Assembly (NCBI GenBank): GCA_965218555.1 | Contig: OZ244625.1 | Span: forward strand, 4,774,001 to 4,838,000 | Direction of reading: 5' to 3' | Source: JAPPLB01 sp965218555 | GTDB taxonomy: Bacteria; Acidobacteriota; Terriglobia; Bryobacterales; UBA6623 | Length of the DNA stretch: 64,000 nucleotides | Position numbers and translations under genes: made by a program | Part shown: positions 1 to 8,840 of the stretch, one piece after another | Layout: every line of letters begins with the position of its first letter | Position numbering within the stretch: the stretch's first letter is position 1 | Notes under the pieces: model-generated | What the model was told of the DNA's origin: nothing | Databases searched by the model: none | The model's input: the letters and a program-made list of their open reading frames with translations, nothing else

Positions 1-236
1 GGGAACGCACGAGACCCGAAGGGAACGACCGCGGGCTCGCGTGGCGGCTGAACAACTACTGCTCGTTCGAGGAACGAGACGAGGGAACCTTCATGCAGTG
101 CGAAGCGATCAGCCTCACCCTGGGGGTCCCACCCCTTCTCGAAGCCATTATCCGGCCGTTCTTGATGGCTGTGCCCCGGGAGAAGGTGACCCTGACTCTG
201 GAGGCGTCCCGGCGCTGGCTCACGGCCGGCTCGTGA
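1..236 (+). CDS. C-terminal end of an unknown protein (5' truncated)
   Basis: An open frame enters from the left edge and ends with TGA at 234-236, giving about 77 residues. It reads LAWRLNNYCSFEERDEGTF, then QCEAISLTLGVPP, and ends in KVTLTLEASRRWLTAGS. I recognise this pattern (WRLN.Y..FE.RD.G....CEAISLT...P, closing with a short helix of the type LE..R.AL) as the C-terminus of a protein family common in Acidobacteriota and usually annotated as hypothetical, with a lipid-binding-like fold suspected. The N-terminus lies outside the window. No function is claimed. An alternative overlapping frame is longer but has an arginine/serine-rich composition typical of non-coding GC-rich sequence. Confidence 0.6.
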   Translation, partial: ERTRPEGNDRGLAWRLNNYCSFEERDEGTFMQCEAISLTLGVPPLLEAIIRPFLMAVPREKVTLTLEASRRWLTAGS

Positions 237-578
237 CGCCGATCGGTTCAGCCGGGGGGAAGCGGCACGACCGCACGGCCGGCAGAGAACACCAGCGGTG
301 CTCACGCTGCCGGGTGCGGTTCATTCCCCGCTCAACACGGCGGCGATCTCCCTGTAGTCCGTCATCAAGAGTTCGACTTGCCGTTCGAGCTCGCAGGAGC
401 TGCTACTGCAAGTCCTCGACCCGTGTCGCGAATCGCTTTATCTTCCTACCACCCACGCTCCAGCTCGCTGGGCGTGAGACCCGGGCGGTGACGGTGCGCC
501 TCACGGCTTTGCGGGGGATCGAAGGTCACAACCAAACCTGCCTCGACAGCTTTCCTGCCCTGTAAGATAACGCCTGTC
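237..578. other. Intergenic region, possible decayed minus-strand tail
   Basis: I see no intact gene here. On the minus strand, around 455-340, two adjacent frames read KRFATRVEDLQ and then, after a shift, CELERQVELLMTDYREIAAV followed by LSGE and a stop. Together they look like a coiled-coil C-terminus broken by a frameshift and an in-frame stop. The match is to composition only, not to a family I can name. Confidence 0.25.
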
Positions 579-1129
579 ATGCAAGGTACTTCCCAAGTGC
601 CGTTGACTCACGACCGGCTGCGAGTGATCACAGCCGATATCACGACACTTGACGTGGACGCCATCGTCAACGCGGCAAATACGAGCTTGCTCGGCGGTGG
701 TGGCGTGGACGGCGCGATTCACCGCACCGCCGGGCCGGGCCTGCTGGCCGAATGCCGCACGCTGGGTGGGTGCCCGACCGGAGACGCTAAGATCACTGCC
801 GGATACAACCTCCCTGCTCGACACGTGATCCATGCCGTCGGTCCGGTCTGGCGCGAAAAGGGTCACGGGGCGAGCCTGAGCAGCTCGCCGGATGCTATCG
901 CCGCGCGATCGAGCTGGTGCAGCAGCACAGCCTGTGCACGGTGGCCTTCGCGGCGATCAGTTGCGGCGTCTACGGCTACCCTCCGGAACAAGCGGCCTCG
1001 ATCGCTATTCGAACGGTGGGACAGTCGCTGGCCGATGCGGCAAACATCGACCGCGTCGACTTCGTCTGCTTCGACCCACGCATCCGGGCGGCGTTCGAAC
1101 GCGCGCTCGGGGCGTCTCATGCTCCCTGA
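579..1129 (+). pseudogene. Macro-domain ADP-ribose / O-acetyl-ADP-ribose hydrolase, frameshifted
   Basis: Macro domains of the YmdB/MacroD type bind ADP-ribose and remove it from proteins or from O-acetyl-ADP-ribose. Frame 1 starts at ATG 579 and carries ITADITTLDVDAIVNAANTS, then LLGGGGVDGAIHRTAGPGL and the GYNLPARHVIHAVGPVW strand, which are the ligand-binding motifs. After GHG the frame is lost. One base later the expected continuation GEPEQLAGCYRRAIELVQQH, then AISCGVYGYPPEQAA, runs to a stop at 1127-1129. A single extra G in the run 867-870 explains this. Joined, the protein would be about 183 residues, close to the family length. It is either a recent pseudogene or a sequencing error. 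Confidence 0.8.
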
Positions 1130-1347
1130 GAGGGCCGCTTGAGTGCCTCCAGGGTGTTCATGTCCAGTGGCACGGGATGGCTGATGATCTCGTGAAAAAA
1201 CGCCTCGCCCAGATAGGTCTTGCTCTTCAACAGCACTTGCTCATCAGGCCACTTGGGGTCACACCAGAACTCGGTGCGGTTAGCTGAAACGAACTCACGC
1301 TCATTATTCCTTGCTATATTCTTCACTGGCAAATTCCTTGAAGCCAT
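1117..1347 (-). pseudogene. Fragment of a plasmid RepA-type replication initiator
   Basis: The minus-strand frame reads FVSANRTEFWCDPKWPDEQV, then LGEAFFHEIISHPVPLDMNTL and EALKR before stopping. Plasmid-encoded RepA (RepA_C family) proteins carry FWWDP, then L...FF.EI..HPVP.D...L..LKRS, followed by a LDLYLWLTYR helix. Here the protein ends directly after LKR, so the remaining C-terminal half is missing, and the N-terminal part is cut by the start of the neighbouring LRR gene. It is a relic of a plasmid or integrated element, about 77 residues, unlikely to be functional. It overlaps the end of the macro-domain gene on the other strand by a few bases. Confidence 0.6.
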
Positions 1348-1373
1348 CCGGCTTCCATCAGTGGAGGATTTCA

Positions 1374-1964
1374 ATGAACTACATCATTGCGGTTTCGCTT
1401 CTGTTGATGCCCGCTTTCAGCGGCAGCGTGCTGTCAGCCGATGAGGCCCATGACCAAGCAGCTAAGGCGATCGAGGAATCCGGCGGCGCCGTTCGAAAAA
1501 TTGCAGCGAATGACGAACGAGTCGAGGTCGACTTTCACCTGATCCGCGAGGACGCCAAAGACGAACATCTTTCTCCGCTTCCGAAGCTTACCGGAGTGTA
1601 TCGGGTGCATCTCGGAGGGACCGGGATCACCGACGCGGGCCTGAAGCACCTGCAAGGGCTGGACTCGATCGAGTACCTGCATCTCGAAAGAACAAAGGTG
1701 ACGGACGCCGGGCTCGACATCATTGCCGGCCTCAAGACCCTGACGTACCTGAACCTATATGGGACAACAATCAGTGACGCCGGCTTGAAGAAGCTCGCCA
1801 GCCTCGAAAACCTCAAGAAGCTCTATATCTGGCAAACCAAAGTGACCGACAAAGGGGTCGAGGCACTGCAGGAGAAGCTCCCCGACACCAAGATCGAGAG
1901 GGGTTGGGACACAGCCGATTTGGAGCCACCGGAGAACAAAGAAGAAGCCGAGCCTGACAAGTAA
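1374..1964 (+). CDS. Secreted leucine-rich-repeat protein
   Basis: This 196-residue protein starts at ATG 1374, preceded by GGAGG at 1363-1367. The first 21 residues (MNYIIAVSLLLMPAFSGSVLS) form a signal peptide. Residues about 70-175 are leucine-rich repeats of the type L..T.(I/V)TDAGL..L..L..L, the subclass abundant in Planctomycetes, Verrucomicrobia and Acidobacteria, where they often accompany cytochrome or sulfatase proteins. Four repeats are visible, ending in an acidic tail (PPENKEEAEPDK). Such solenoids bind proteins or polymers in the periplasm or at the cell surface. No catalytic domain is present. It stands alone between a RepA relic and a non-coding region, so its partner is unknown. 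Confidence 0.8.
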   Translation: MNYIIAVSLLLMPAFSGSVLSADEAHDQAAKAIEESGGAVRKIAANDERVEVDFHLIREDAKDEHLSPLPKLTGVYRVHLGGTGITDAGLKHLQGLDSIEYLHLERTKVTDAGLDIIAGLKTLTYLNLYGTTISDAGLKKLASLENLKKLYIWQTKVTDKGVEALQEKLPDTKIERGWDTADLEPPENKEEAEPDK

Positions 1965-3112
1965 TTGGGGAACACGCTTCGCAGCTCGGCTTCTTACAAT
2001 GCAATGCGCTTCAGCCGGGTCGTGCTCTCGGCTCGTGATGTTGGTCTGTGTTGTCTGGGCCCAGAGTTGACCACAAAGCCGATAAGCCGTCAACGCAGCT
2101 TTCATGGGCGGGCCGGTCGATGTCGAGGCAAGCAACGATGGCGGATCGTGACGCGCACAGGGCTCCGGAAGGAACGCAGGACCACCGCGCTGGCCGGTAG
2201 ACAGATCCCCGGGGCGGTTCCCGCCATCTTCGCGTCGCTAGAGCCGGTGCACTCGCGTGAAACAGGCATGCCGTTGCGGACTGTGCCGGGTAAGACTCCC
2301 GCTGCCAGTTCCACGTTCGCATCGAGCCGCAGCTTGATTCGAGCCATCACAATTGCCGGATGCGTCGTTGCCTGCGCCTCTTCCGCCAGGGATGGAAACC
2401 GTTTCTTCCCGTTCTCGCTCCTCCCCCGGCGCATGTCGCGCGCGATTCTGCGGTCCGGGAATCAGGCATCAAGGTTGCTTGTTCTTCCTGGAAGTCGGAC
2501 ATGCAGTGTGGATTCGTCAACTGACGATGGCCTGTCGGTCGACTGCCTCCCTCCTCCAAACGACGGGAGACCATTCGTGTGACATCAGCGTGACGTTTCA
2601 AGCTGTATCGGTGACAGCCAGCATTTCCCAATCCAAGGATGATCCTGAAATGCGGTTGGGCGGGCCAGGGACAGCGCAGGGTGTGGATCTCCTTTCTGAG
2701 GGATTCAAGAGGGGGGAGCTCAGCTCGGTTGTGGCTGGTCCGAGGAGATTAGTTGAGCTTCCCCCTCCCCTGCCATCACTGCCGAAATCGGGGCCGCCAA
2801 GCCCCGCTCGACTACGCTGGGTTTCATCACCGGGAGCGATACTGGGCCAACAGTTTTCTCTTGACTCCCTGCGGGCGCAGAGCGCACTCGGTGTCGCTCA
2901 TCCGTCGCGCCTGCCACTCTAGCAGGGCCGCGCCGGACCAAACCACGGGCGGCGCCCGGTTCTGCGCCGCCGCGCGCCGTCCGGACGCAGCGGGCGGATG
3001 CGGCGCGCGCTCGGTCCGAACTGCAAGCAATTCCAGACTTTCTTGTATGATTCATGGAACTTTACATTTCATTTGTGATAAGTTCAGCCACTGATCAGAG
3101 GGAGCTACTATA
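1965..3112. other. 1.1-kb region without a convincing gene
   Basis: All open frames here on both strands are rich in Arg, Ser, Pro and Ala without recognisable motifs, and none has a ribosome binding site plus a plausible start. The last 80 bases are AT-richer and end in AGAGGGAG at 3097-3104, which serves the NHL gene start at 3113. I see no tRNA or clear terminator. The region may be a decayed gene. Confidence 0.5.
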
Positions 3113-5323
3113 ATGAAGACAGGTCAGTCAGTCCTAGGTAGTGGAAGTTCGAACCGGTTCGCCGCGTTGTTGCGAAGCGGCGGGGGTGTTCGCGCCGTCA
3201 AGCTTGCCTTATGCGCCGTGCTTCTCGCGGCGGCCGCCGGGGCGCAATCTTCCGCGAACTGGAGAATCGACACGTTCGCCGGTCTGCTGGGTGTTCGGGA
3301 TAACGGTCCGGCGACCGAGGCTCGGCTAGACGACCCCATTGGCGTGGCGGCGGATTCCGCGGGCAACCTCTTCATCGCCGATACGAGGAACAACCGGATC
3401 CGCAAGGTGGACTCCTCGGGGGTCATCAGCACCATCGCGGGCACGGGAGAGGGCGGCTTCGGCGGGGACGGCGGCCCGGCCACCGATGCCCAGTTACACT
3501 TTCCCCAGGGCGTGGCGATAGACGGCGCGGGCAACCTCTACATCGCCGATTCGGGCAATCACCAGATCCGCAAGGTGGACTCCGCGGGGATCATCAGCAC
3601 CATCGCGGGCACGGGAGAGGGCGGCTTCGGCGGGGACGGCGGTCCGGCGAGCGAGGCCCAGCTAGCCGCCCCCCGGGGCGTGGCAGTGGACGGCGCGGGC
3701 AACCTCTACATCGCCGATAGGCAAAACCACCGGATCCGCAAGGTGGACTCCACGGGGACGATCACCACCGTAGCCGGAGGGGGAGTGGGAGGTGGTGCTT
3801 TGGGGGACGGCGGCCCGGCGATCGAGACCCGGCTAATCCGTCCCAATGGCGTGGCGTTGGACGCCGCGGGCAACCTCTACTTCACCGAATCGAGCGCCCG
3901 GATCCGCAAGGTGGACGCTGCGGGGATCATCAGCACCATCGCGGGCACGGGAGAGCGCGGCTTCGGCGGGGACGGCGGCCCGGCCACCGAGGCCCAGCTA
4001 GACTTTCCCTATGGCGTGGCGTTGGACGCCGCGGGCAACCTCTACTTCGCTGATCAGGTCAACAACCGGATCCGCAAGGTGGACTCCTTGGGAGTCATCA
4101 GCACCATCGCGGGCACGGGAGAGCGCGGCTTCGGCGGGGACGGCGGTCCGGCGGTCCAGGCCCAGTTCAACTGGCCCCGTGGCTTGACGATGGACGGCGC
4201 GGGCAACCTCTTCATCGCCGATTCGAGCAACAACCGGATCCGCAAGGTGGACTCCTCGGGGGTCATCAGCACCATCGCGGGACCGGGAGAGAGCGGGGAC
4301 GGCGGTCCGGCGGTCGATGCTCTGCTAAGGTTCCCCCGTGACGTGGCGCTGGACGACTTGGGCAACCTCTACATCGCCGAAGAACACGACCACCGGATCC
4401 GCAAGGTGGACTCCATGGGGACGATCAGCACCGTCGCAGGCACTGGAGAAAGAGGCTTCGGCGGGGACGGCGGCCCAGCCACCGAGGCCCAGCTAGACTT
4501 TCCCAGTGGCATGGCGACGGACGCCGCGGGCAACCTCTACTTCACCGAATCGCGCGCCGCCCGGATCCGCAAGGTGAACTCTATGGGGACGATCAGCACC
4601 GTCGCAGGCACTGGAGAAAGAGGCTTCGGCGGGGACGGCGGCCCAGCCACCGAGGCCCAGCTAGACTTTCCCAGTGGCATGGCGACGGACGCCGCGGGCA
4701 ACCTCTACATCGCTGATCAGGTCAACAACCGGATCCGCAAGGTGGACTCCTTGGGAGTCATCAGCACCATCGCGGGCACGGGAGAGCGCGGCTTCGGCGG
4801 GGATGGCGGTCCGGCGGTCCAGGCCCAGTTCAACTGGCCCCGTGGCTTGACGATGGACGGCGCGGGCAACCTCTTCATCGCTGATCAGGGTAACCACCGG
4901 ATCCGCATGGTGGACTTCGCGGGGACGATCAGCACCATCGCGGGCACGGGAGAGCAAGGCTTCGACGGGGACGGCGGCCCGGCGACCGAGGCCCAGCTAA
5001 ACTCACCCCCTGGCGTGGCGGTTGACAGCGAGGGCAACCTCTACATCGCCGATCTGGTCAACCACCGGATCCGCAAGGTGGACTCCTCGGGGGTCATCAG
5101 CACCATCGCGGGCACGGGAGAGCAAGGGTTCGGCGGAGACGGCGGCCCGGCCACCGATGCCCAGTTACACTTTCCCCAGGGCGTGGCGATAGACGCTGCG
5201 GGCAACCTCTACTTCGTCGATAGGCCCAACCACCGGATCCGAGTCCTGACGCCAATTCCGGCCGGCGAGCGAGCGCCGCTGTTAGAAGGAATACGCGGTC
5301 TGATTCCACTTCCACCACGATGA
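3113..5323 (+). CDS. Secreted 12-blade NHL-repeat beta-propeller protein
   Basis: The 736-residue protein starts at ATG 3113 behind AGAGGGAG (3097-3104). A long n-region and the hydrophobic stretch LALCAVLLAAAAGAQ (31-45) make a signal peptide. From about residue 50 the chain is built of 56-residue NHL repeats with the pattern P.GVA.D.AGNLYIAD..NHRIRKVDS.G.ISTIAGTG and a glycine-rich loop GFGGDGGPA..AQL. I count twelve GNL(Y/F) strands, enough for two six-bladed propellers in tandem. Blades 7-8 and blades 5 and 9 are almost identical in DNA, showing recent internal duplication. NHL propellers bind ligands or partners. The role is unknown, but the protein sits directly before another secreted protein (45 bp gap) and is probably co-transcribed with it. 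Confidence 0.85.
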   Translation: MKTGQSVLGSGSSNRFAALLRSGGGVRAVKLALCAVLLAAAAGAQSSANWRIDTFAGLLGVRDNGPATEARLDDPIGVAADSAGNLFIADTRNNRIRKVDSSGVISTIAGTGEGGFGGDGGPATDAQLHFPQGVAIDGAGNLYIADSGNHQIRKVDSAGIISTIAGTGEGGFGGDGGPASEAQLAAPRGVAVDGAGNLYIADRQNHRIRKVDSTGTITTVAGGGVGGGALGDGGPAIETRLIRPNGVALDAAGNLYFTESSARIRKVDAAGIISTIAGTGERGFGGDGGPATEAQLDFPYGVALDAAGNLYFADQVNNRIRKVDSLGVISTIAGTGERGFGGDGGPAVQAQFNWPRGLTMDGAGNLFIADSSNNRIRKVDSSGVISTIAGPGESGDGGPAVDALLRFPRDVALDDLGNLYIAEEHDHRIRKVDSMGTISTVAGTGERGFGGDGGPATEAQLDFPSGMATDAAGNLYFTESRAARIRKVNSMGTISTVAGTGERGFGGDGGPATEAQLDFPSGMATDAAGNLYIADQVNNRIRKVDSLGVISTIAGTGERGFGGDGGPAVQAQFNWPRGLTMDGAGNLFIADQGNHRIRMVDFAGTISTIAGTGEQGFDGDGGPATEAQLNSPPGVAVDSEGNLYIADLVNHRIRKVDSSGVISTIAGTGEQGFGGDGGPATDAQLHFPQGVAIDAAGNLYFVDRPNHRIRVLTPIPAGERAPLLEGIRGLIPLPPR
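3389..5227 (+). repeat. Array of eleven in-frame 168-bp NHL coding repeats
   Basis: Eleven units, each starting at the N(N/H).IRK codons, run from residue 93 to 705 of the NHL protein. Ten are 168 bp and one (unit 6) lacks nine bases in the glycine loop. A stretch of about 127 bp from 4415 recurs exactly 168 bp downstream from 4583. A stretch of about 157 bp from 4061 recurs at 4724 with one mismatch. These near-identities mark recent duplication or gene conversion inside the gene. Confidence 0.85.
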
Positions 5324-5368
5324 TGCTCAAGGGTCTTATCGACAAGTACGTTGAGGAGGAAAAAAGTA

Positions 5369-6238
5369 ATGAACTTCGCAAAAATGGTCACGCTGTTTCT
5401 TTTGGCCCTGAGCTCGATGGCGCAAACCCTGCCGCGGCCTGCCGGCCCCTACTTCGAGCCCATCCCGGATGGGCAATCCAAAGCGGCCATATCGCCGCCC
5501 GGCATCGTGATCGCCCCCGGCGACACGATCATTCCCCAGATCGCCAACAGCGGGACTCCGCAAGAGGGGGGATTCTTCATGATCTTCCAAGCCGGCAACG
5601 TCGCGACCACCATGGCGACGTTCCAAGTGGACTTCTTCGACGCGAACGGAGAACCCCTGAACATGCCGATGGCGGCAAATGCTGATGACATGACCGGCGC
5701 GCCGGCCACTGGATTTCAGGGGACGCTTTCCCCGGGAGGCTACGGGGCGCAAGTGACGATCCCGAACGGCTCTCCCACGGCCATCGGCTATGCCGTGGTG
5801 ACGATGGATCCCGCCGAATCGGTTGCGGTCAACGCGACGTTCGTGAATCTCGTGCCGGGCCGGCCGCCGTACATGGCCGGCATACCGCTGTCGAGCGTCC
5901 TCCATAAGACTGCATTCATGCCGTACCTGGCAGGGGGCGGGTTCACTCCCTCCCTGGCGTTGGTGTCGATGCAGGCTCAGGAGGTGACACTGATCGCCCG
6001 CAACGGCTTTGAGGGGGCCGAACTTTGCAGAGCCACCATGAACTTCGGCAAAGGGCATCACCGACCGTTCCTGTTGAGGGACGTTCTGCTCTGTACGTCT
6101 GAAGCGGAGGGAATGCTCGAGATTCAGGGAGACCCTCTGATGCCGGGCTCGATAGCCGGGATTGGCTTTGAAGGGCATGAGGAGGGAGCGTTCGTGACCC
6201 AGCCCATCTGGACGAACCCGGCGCGGGGTCTCGAGTAG
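5369..6238 (+). CDS. Secreted protein with two similar beta-rich domains, function unknown
   Basis: The start is ATG 5369, with GAGGAGG at 5353-5359 at ideal spacing; an upstream TTG is less likely. The product has 289 residues with signal peptide MNFAKMVTLFLLALSSMAQ. The mature part appears to be an internal duplication: QIANSGTPQEGGFFMIFQAG in the first half matches FMPYLAGGGFTPSLALVSMQ in the second. Each is followed by a beta-strand region and a closing segment (GYAVVTMDPAESVAVNATFV; MLEIQGDPLMPGSIAGIGFE). Similar secreted proteins with two such sandwich domains are frequent in Acidobacteriota and lack an assigned role. Its position 45 bp after the NHL gene suggests a shared transcript. 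Confidence 0.7.
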   Translation: MNFAKMVTLFLLALSSMAQTLPRPAGPYFEPIPDGQSKAAISPPGIVIAPGDTIIPQIANSGTPQEGGFFMIFQAGNVATTMATFQVDFFDANGEPLNMPMAANADDMTGAPATGFQGTLSPGGYGAQVTIPNGSPTAIGYAVVTMDPAESVAVNATFVNLVPGRPPYMAGIPLSSVLHKTAFMPYLAGGGFTPSLALVSMQAQEVTLIARNGFEGAELCRATMNFGKGHHRPFLLRDVLLCTSEAEGMLEIQGDPLMPGSIAGIGFEGHEEGAFVTQPIWTNPARGLE

Positions 6239-6332
6239 CGCATCACCTCTTTGTGACAAACGGAAATCAGGAGTTGAGGATCAGAAGCCGCCGAATACAT
6301 GCTACGAGGCCGAAGCTCACAGAGACCGATCG

Positions 6333-8093
6333 ATGCCGCCACCGAAGCAACGCACGGAGTCTCAATACCACCTGAGCAGGGCGGCCGCGGACACTCGATT
6401 TGCGAGGTGTCTCGGCCCGCTCTCAATCTGCACCCTGCTGTGCTTGGGTGTTAGCGAGCCCTTAGCCGCTAGGCAATACGAAGCTTTCCCCTCCACGGCG
6501 TCGCGAGGCGAAGAGATTGAGGTGTCTCTCACCAGCGAGGGCTGCGAGGCCGAGAATCGCCACGATCTCAAGAACATGCAACTCGATGCCCCGGAAGGTC
6601 TGGGCATCAAAGTCAGCACCGTGTTTGCCGAAGATTGCTTACTCGTCGGCAAGATCACCGTGGCGAAATCAGCACGCGTAGCTAATATCAAGCTTTGGGT
6701 GCGGCCGTCCTCAGATGCGGATTCCGGCACAGAGAAAGGTGGCCGCAGCGACCCCGGCCAAGCCGATTTCTCAATCACCGCGATCACTGCGCAACCGCTG
6801 CCGCCCGGCTTGGACGCACAAGTCGAGGTGATGTGGAAAGTGCTGCCCAAGAAGGTGGTCCGAGACAGTTTCGGCACTCGAGTCGCCAATAACTATTATG
6901 GCGTGGAGGTGGTCATCGGCAATAACTCCGGCTTCGCTTTGCAACTGGCGGCGGTGGGTTTTAGGAACTACAAACCATTGCCGGAAGGCACGAAGGGTTG
7001 CTCGAGCTCTGAGACCGGCCGGGAGTATCCTACGATGCCGATTGATAGTTACCAAATTGTTCGCAGCAGCCTTGAGCGCGCGCAGGAGGTCGGCTTTCGC
7101 CATAAATTATTGAGCATCTTTAAGATGTCAGGCTTGTTGATGACGGGGTTTCTTCCTTTCTACGAGGCCCCTGGCCGTGCCAAAACGCACTACTCAGGGT
7201 TTACGAACATAGTGAACGGTCCGGTGGTCAGCGGACTCGGGGCGATCTACCCGGATACGACGATCAATCAATTGCGACGGCTCGACATCCAAGCGCTACG
7301 GGATGGGATCATCATTGCCCACAACACCCACCGCCGCACGATGACGTTCATCTCCAAGCGCATGCTCTTCTGCGGTACGGTCAAACCCAGCAAGGATCCT
7401 CTCCAGGTGACCTTAGCGCTCGGCGATCTCGTCTTGATAGGGAACCAGGTACAGTATCTGCAACGGGTGCAAGTGGTGAGCAACGGCTCCGGCGCGGCCA
7501 CGCCGCCGGTCGTTATCGCCTTGCCGGAGACGGAAAAGAAGATCTCCCGCGGACTGCCGGTCGCCACAGAGTTGACCCTCAGAGGCAGCAGTCTCAACAA
7601 CGCCACGGTCGAGGCGCCCGCCGATGTCGAGGGCATCAAGATCACCGAGCAGACAGTCAATGACGCGGGAGATGAGATCAAGATCGAGGTGACCGTCTCC
7701 GAGGAAGTCGATCCCGGACCCTACCGACTCAAGGTCACCACGCCCAACGGCTCGACCGACGTCGAAATCCAAGTCGTTGACCCGCCACCCTCCGCCAAAG
7801 TCGGCCCGATCGGTCAGGCGATCACGATCGGAGCTCCAGAGGCGAAGGAGGTAACCGTCAGCGGAATCGCTCTCAAGCCGGTGACTAAGATCGAGGCGCT
7901 TGATGGAACCGCCGTGGTCAGCGAGGTCGTTTTCTCCGAGGTCAGGGCGAACAACGCCGGCACCGAGATATCAGCCAAGGCCACGGCGGCAGCCACCGTG
8001 CAGACGGGAACCTACAAGCTCCGCCTCACCCACCCCGGGGGCACAGTCGACACCGAGGCCACAATCGAAGTGGTCTCGGCCAAGCAAGACTAG
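6333..8093 (+). CDS. Secreted protein with C-terminal Ig-like (IPT/TIG-type) repeats
   Basis: 586 residues. A hydrophobic segment at about 28-48 (LGPLSICTLLCLGVSEPLAA) is a probable signal peptide after a long n-region, so a later start is possible. The middle part contains VEVMWKVLPKKVVRDSFGTR and NNYYGVEVVIGNNSGFALQL, a conserved block I associate with acidobacterial hypothetical proteins. From about residue 395 on there are two copies of an Ig-like unit (GLPVATELTLRGSSLNNATV...DPGPYRLKVTTPNGSTDVEI and APEAKEVTVSGIALKPVT...TGTYKLRLTHPGGTVDTEA). Such modules mediate surface binding. No catalytic motif is visible. It follows the preceding secreted protein by 94 bp on the same strand. Confidence 0.65.
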   Translation: MPPPKQRTESQYHLSRAAADTRFARCLGPLSICTLLCLGVSEPLAARQYEAFPSTASRGEEIEVSLTSEGCEAENRHDLKNMQLDAPEGLGIKVSTVFAEDCLLVGKITVAKSARVANIKLWVRPSSDADSGTEKGGRSDPGQADFSITAITAQPLPPGLDAQVEVMWKVLPKKVVRDSFGTRVANNYYGVEVVIGNNSGFALQLAAVGFRNYKPLPEGTKGCSSSETGREYPTMPIDSYQIVRSSLERAQEVGFRHKLLSIFKMSGLLMTGFLPFYEAPGRAKTHYSGFTNIVNGPVVSGLGAIYPDTTINQLRRLDIQALRDGIIIAHNTHRRTMTFISKRMLFCGTVKPSKDPLQVTLALGDLVLIGNQVQYLQRVQVVSNGSGAATPPVVIALPETEKKISRGLPVATELTLRGSSLNNATVEAPADVEGIKITEQTVNDAGDEIKIEVTVSEEVDPGPYRLKVTTPNGSTDVEIQVVDPPPSAKVGPIGQAITIGAPEAKEVTVSGIALKPVTKIEALDGTAVVSEVVFSEVRANNAGTEISAKATAAATVQTGTYKLRLTHPGGTVDTEATIEVVSAKQD

Positions 8094-8191
8094 CTTGTTT
8101 GAGCCAGTGAAAGCAGAAAGACAGCTGCCGCAAGAGTCAGCAACCAATTGGTCAAAGTCCATGGTAACGGTTGACTCGGTACGCTTTCTGA

Positions 8192-8569
8192 CAGACTCTC
8201 AAGAACCCGACGCAGAGGAATCTCGCCTATGAGTTGGATATCCTGGTCAGGGATGAGGACGAGTTCGTCATAAAGCGCCTACCGCTGAAAGGGGTGTGCA
8301 ACAGCTACGACTTTAGTTGCATTGCCGAGAGCCTTACAGTTCCAGCGGGACAGACACGCACGTTCCAGGACAGTGTGGATCTATCCTTCGACAACGACCC
8401 CAGCAGTGAGGGTCTGGAATTCCATGAGTTCAAGGAACTCCCATTTAAGGCCATAAGAGATCTGGGAGCTTGTCCCACAGAACGAAAGCTGCCAATTTTT
8501 TGTCAACATCTTGGGTCTGCGATCAAGTCTGACTACAACTGGTTGGGGCCGAAATTTTCTGTAGGATAG
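8192..8569 (+). pseudogene. N-terminally truncated fragment of a secreted-type protein
   Basis: The open frame begins after a TGA at 8189-8191 and has no ATG start. It reads LKNPTQRNLAYELDILVRDE, then CIAESLTVPAGQTRTFQDSV and DLSFDND before drifting into unrelated sequence. The pattern NPT.R.(I/L)AYEL.I.VRDEDG.VV and SLTVPAGQTRTF is what one expects of a beta-sandwich repeat in a secreted protein, so I read this as the tail of a lost gene. A TTG at 8234 could initiate 111 residues, but there is no ribosome binding site. Confidence 0.4.
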
Positions 8570-8573
8570 GCTC

Positions 8574-8840
8574 CTAGCCGGCGACGGCCCGTCCGGTGAT
8601 GGACTCGCGCAACCCTTCCAGCAAGCCTTCCAGATGCGCCATGCGCTCGCTGATCTCATGCGTCATGCGCTCCTGCGATTCACTAATTTGGGACTCAAGG
8701 CCATTGATCCTCCCATCGAGCCTCGATTCCAGCCGCGCCATGTCTTGTCGCATGTCCTGCCGCAACCCGCGAGTGGCGGTGAGGATCACCCCCGCAAGCG
8801 CGACGCCCACAGTCAAGATGGCGATTATTTCTCCGCTCAT
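8574..8840 (-). CDS. Small membrane-anchored coiled-coil protein
   Basis: 88 residues, ATG at 8840-8838 with GAGGAA just upstream. Residues 4-23 (EIIAILTVGVALAGVILTAT) form one membrane helix. The rest is a heptad-like coiled coil (QDMRQDMARLESRLDGRING, LESQISESQERMTHEISERM). Proteins of this build are very common next to unrelated genes in Acidobacteriota and Poribacteria-like genomes. Some are toxin-antitoxin-like or scaffold proteins, but none has a secure role. It resembles the protein at 57158 in general design (coiled coil plus one membrane helix) but with the helix at the opposite end. Confidence 0.65.
   Translation of the reverse strand: MSGEIIAILTVGVALAGVILTATRGLRQDMRQDMARLESRLDGRINGLESQISESQERMTHEISERMAHLEGLLEGLRESITGRAVAG

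Noticed and set aside
1965..2582. Plus-strand open frame of 205 codons after the LRR gene
   Set aside because: Arg/Ser-rich with no motif; competing frames of similar length exist on both strands, as expected for non-coding GC-rich DNA.
3140..3165. AGTTCGAACCGG resembling a tRNA T-loop
   Set aside because: It lies inside the NHL coding sequence and no acceptor or anticodon stem is found nearby; no tRNA was found in the window.
3389..5227. Regular 168-bp repeats considered as a CRISPR or satellite array
   Set aside because: The units are in frame, contiguous and encode NHL blades; there are no spacers.
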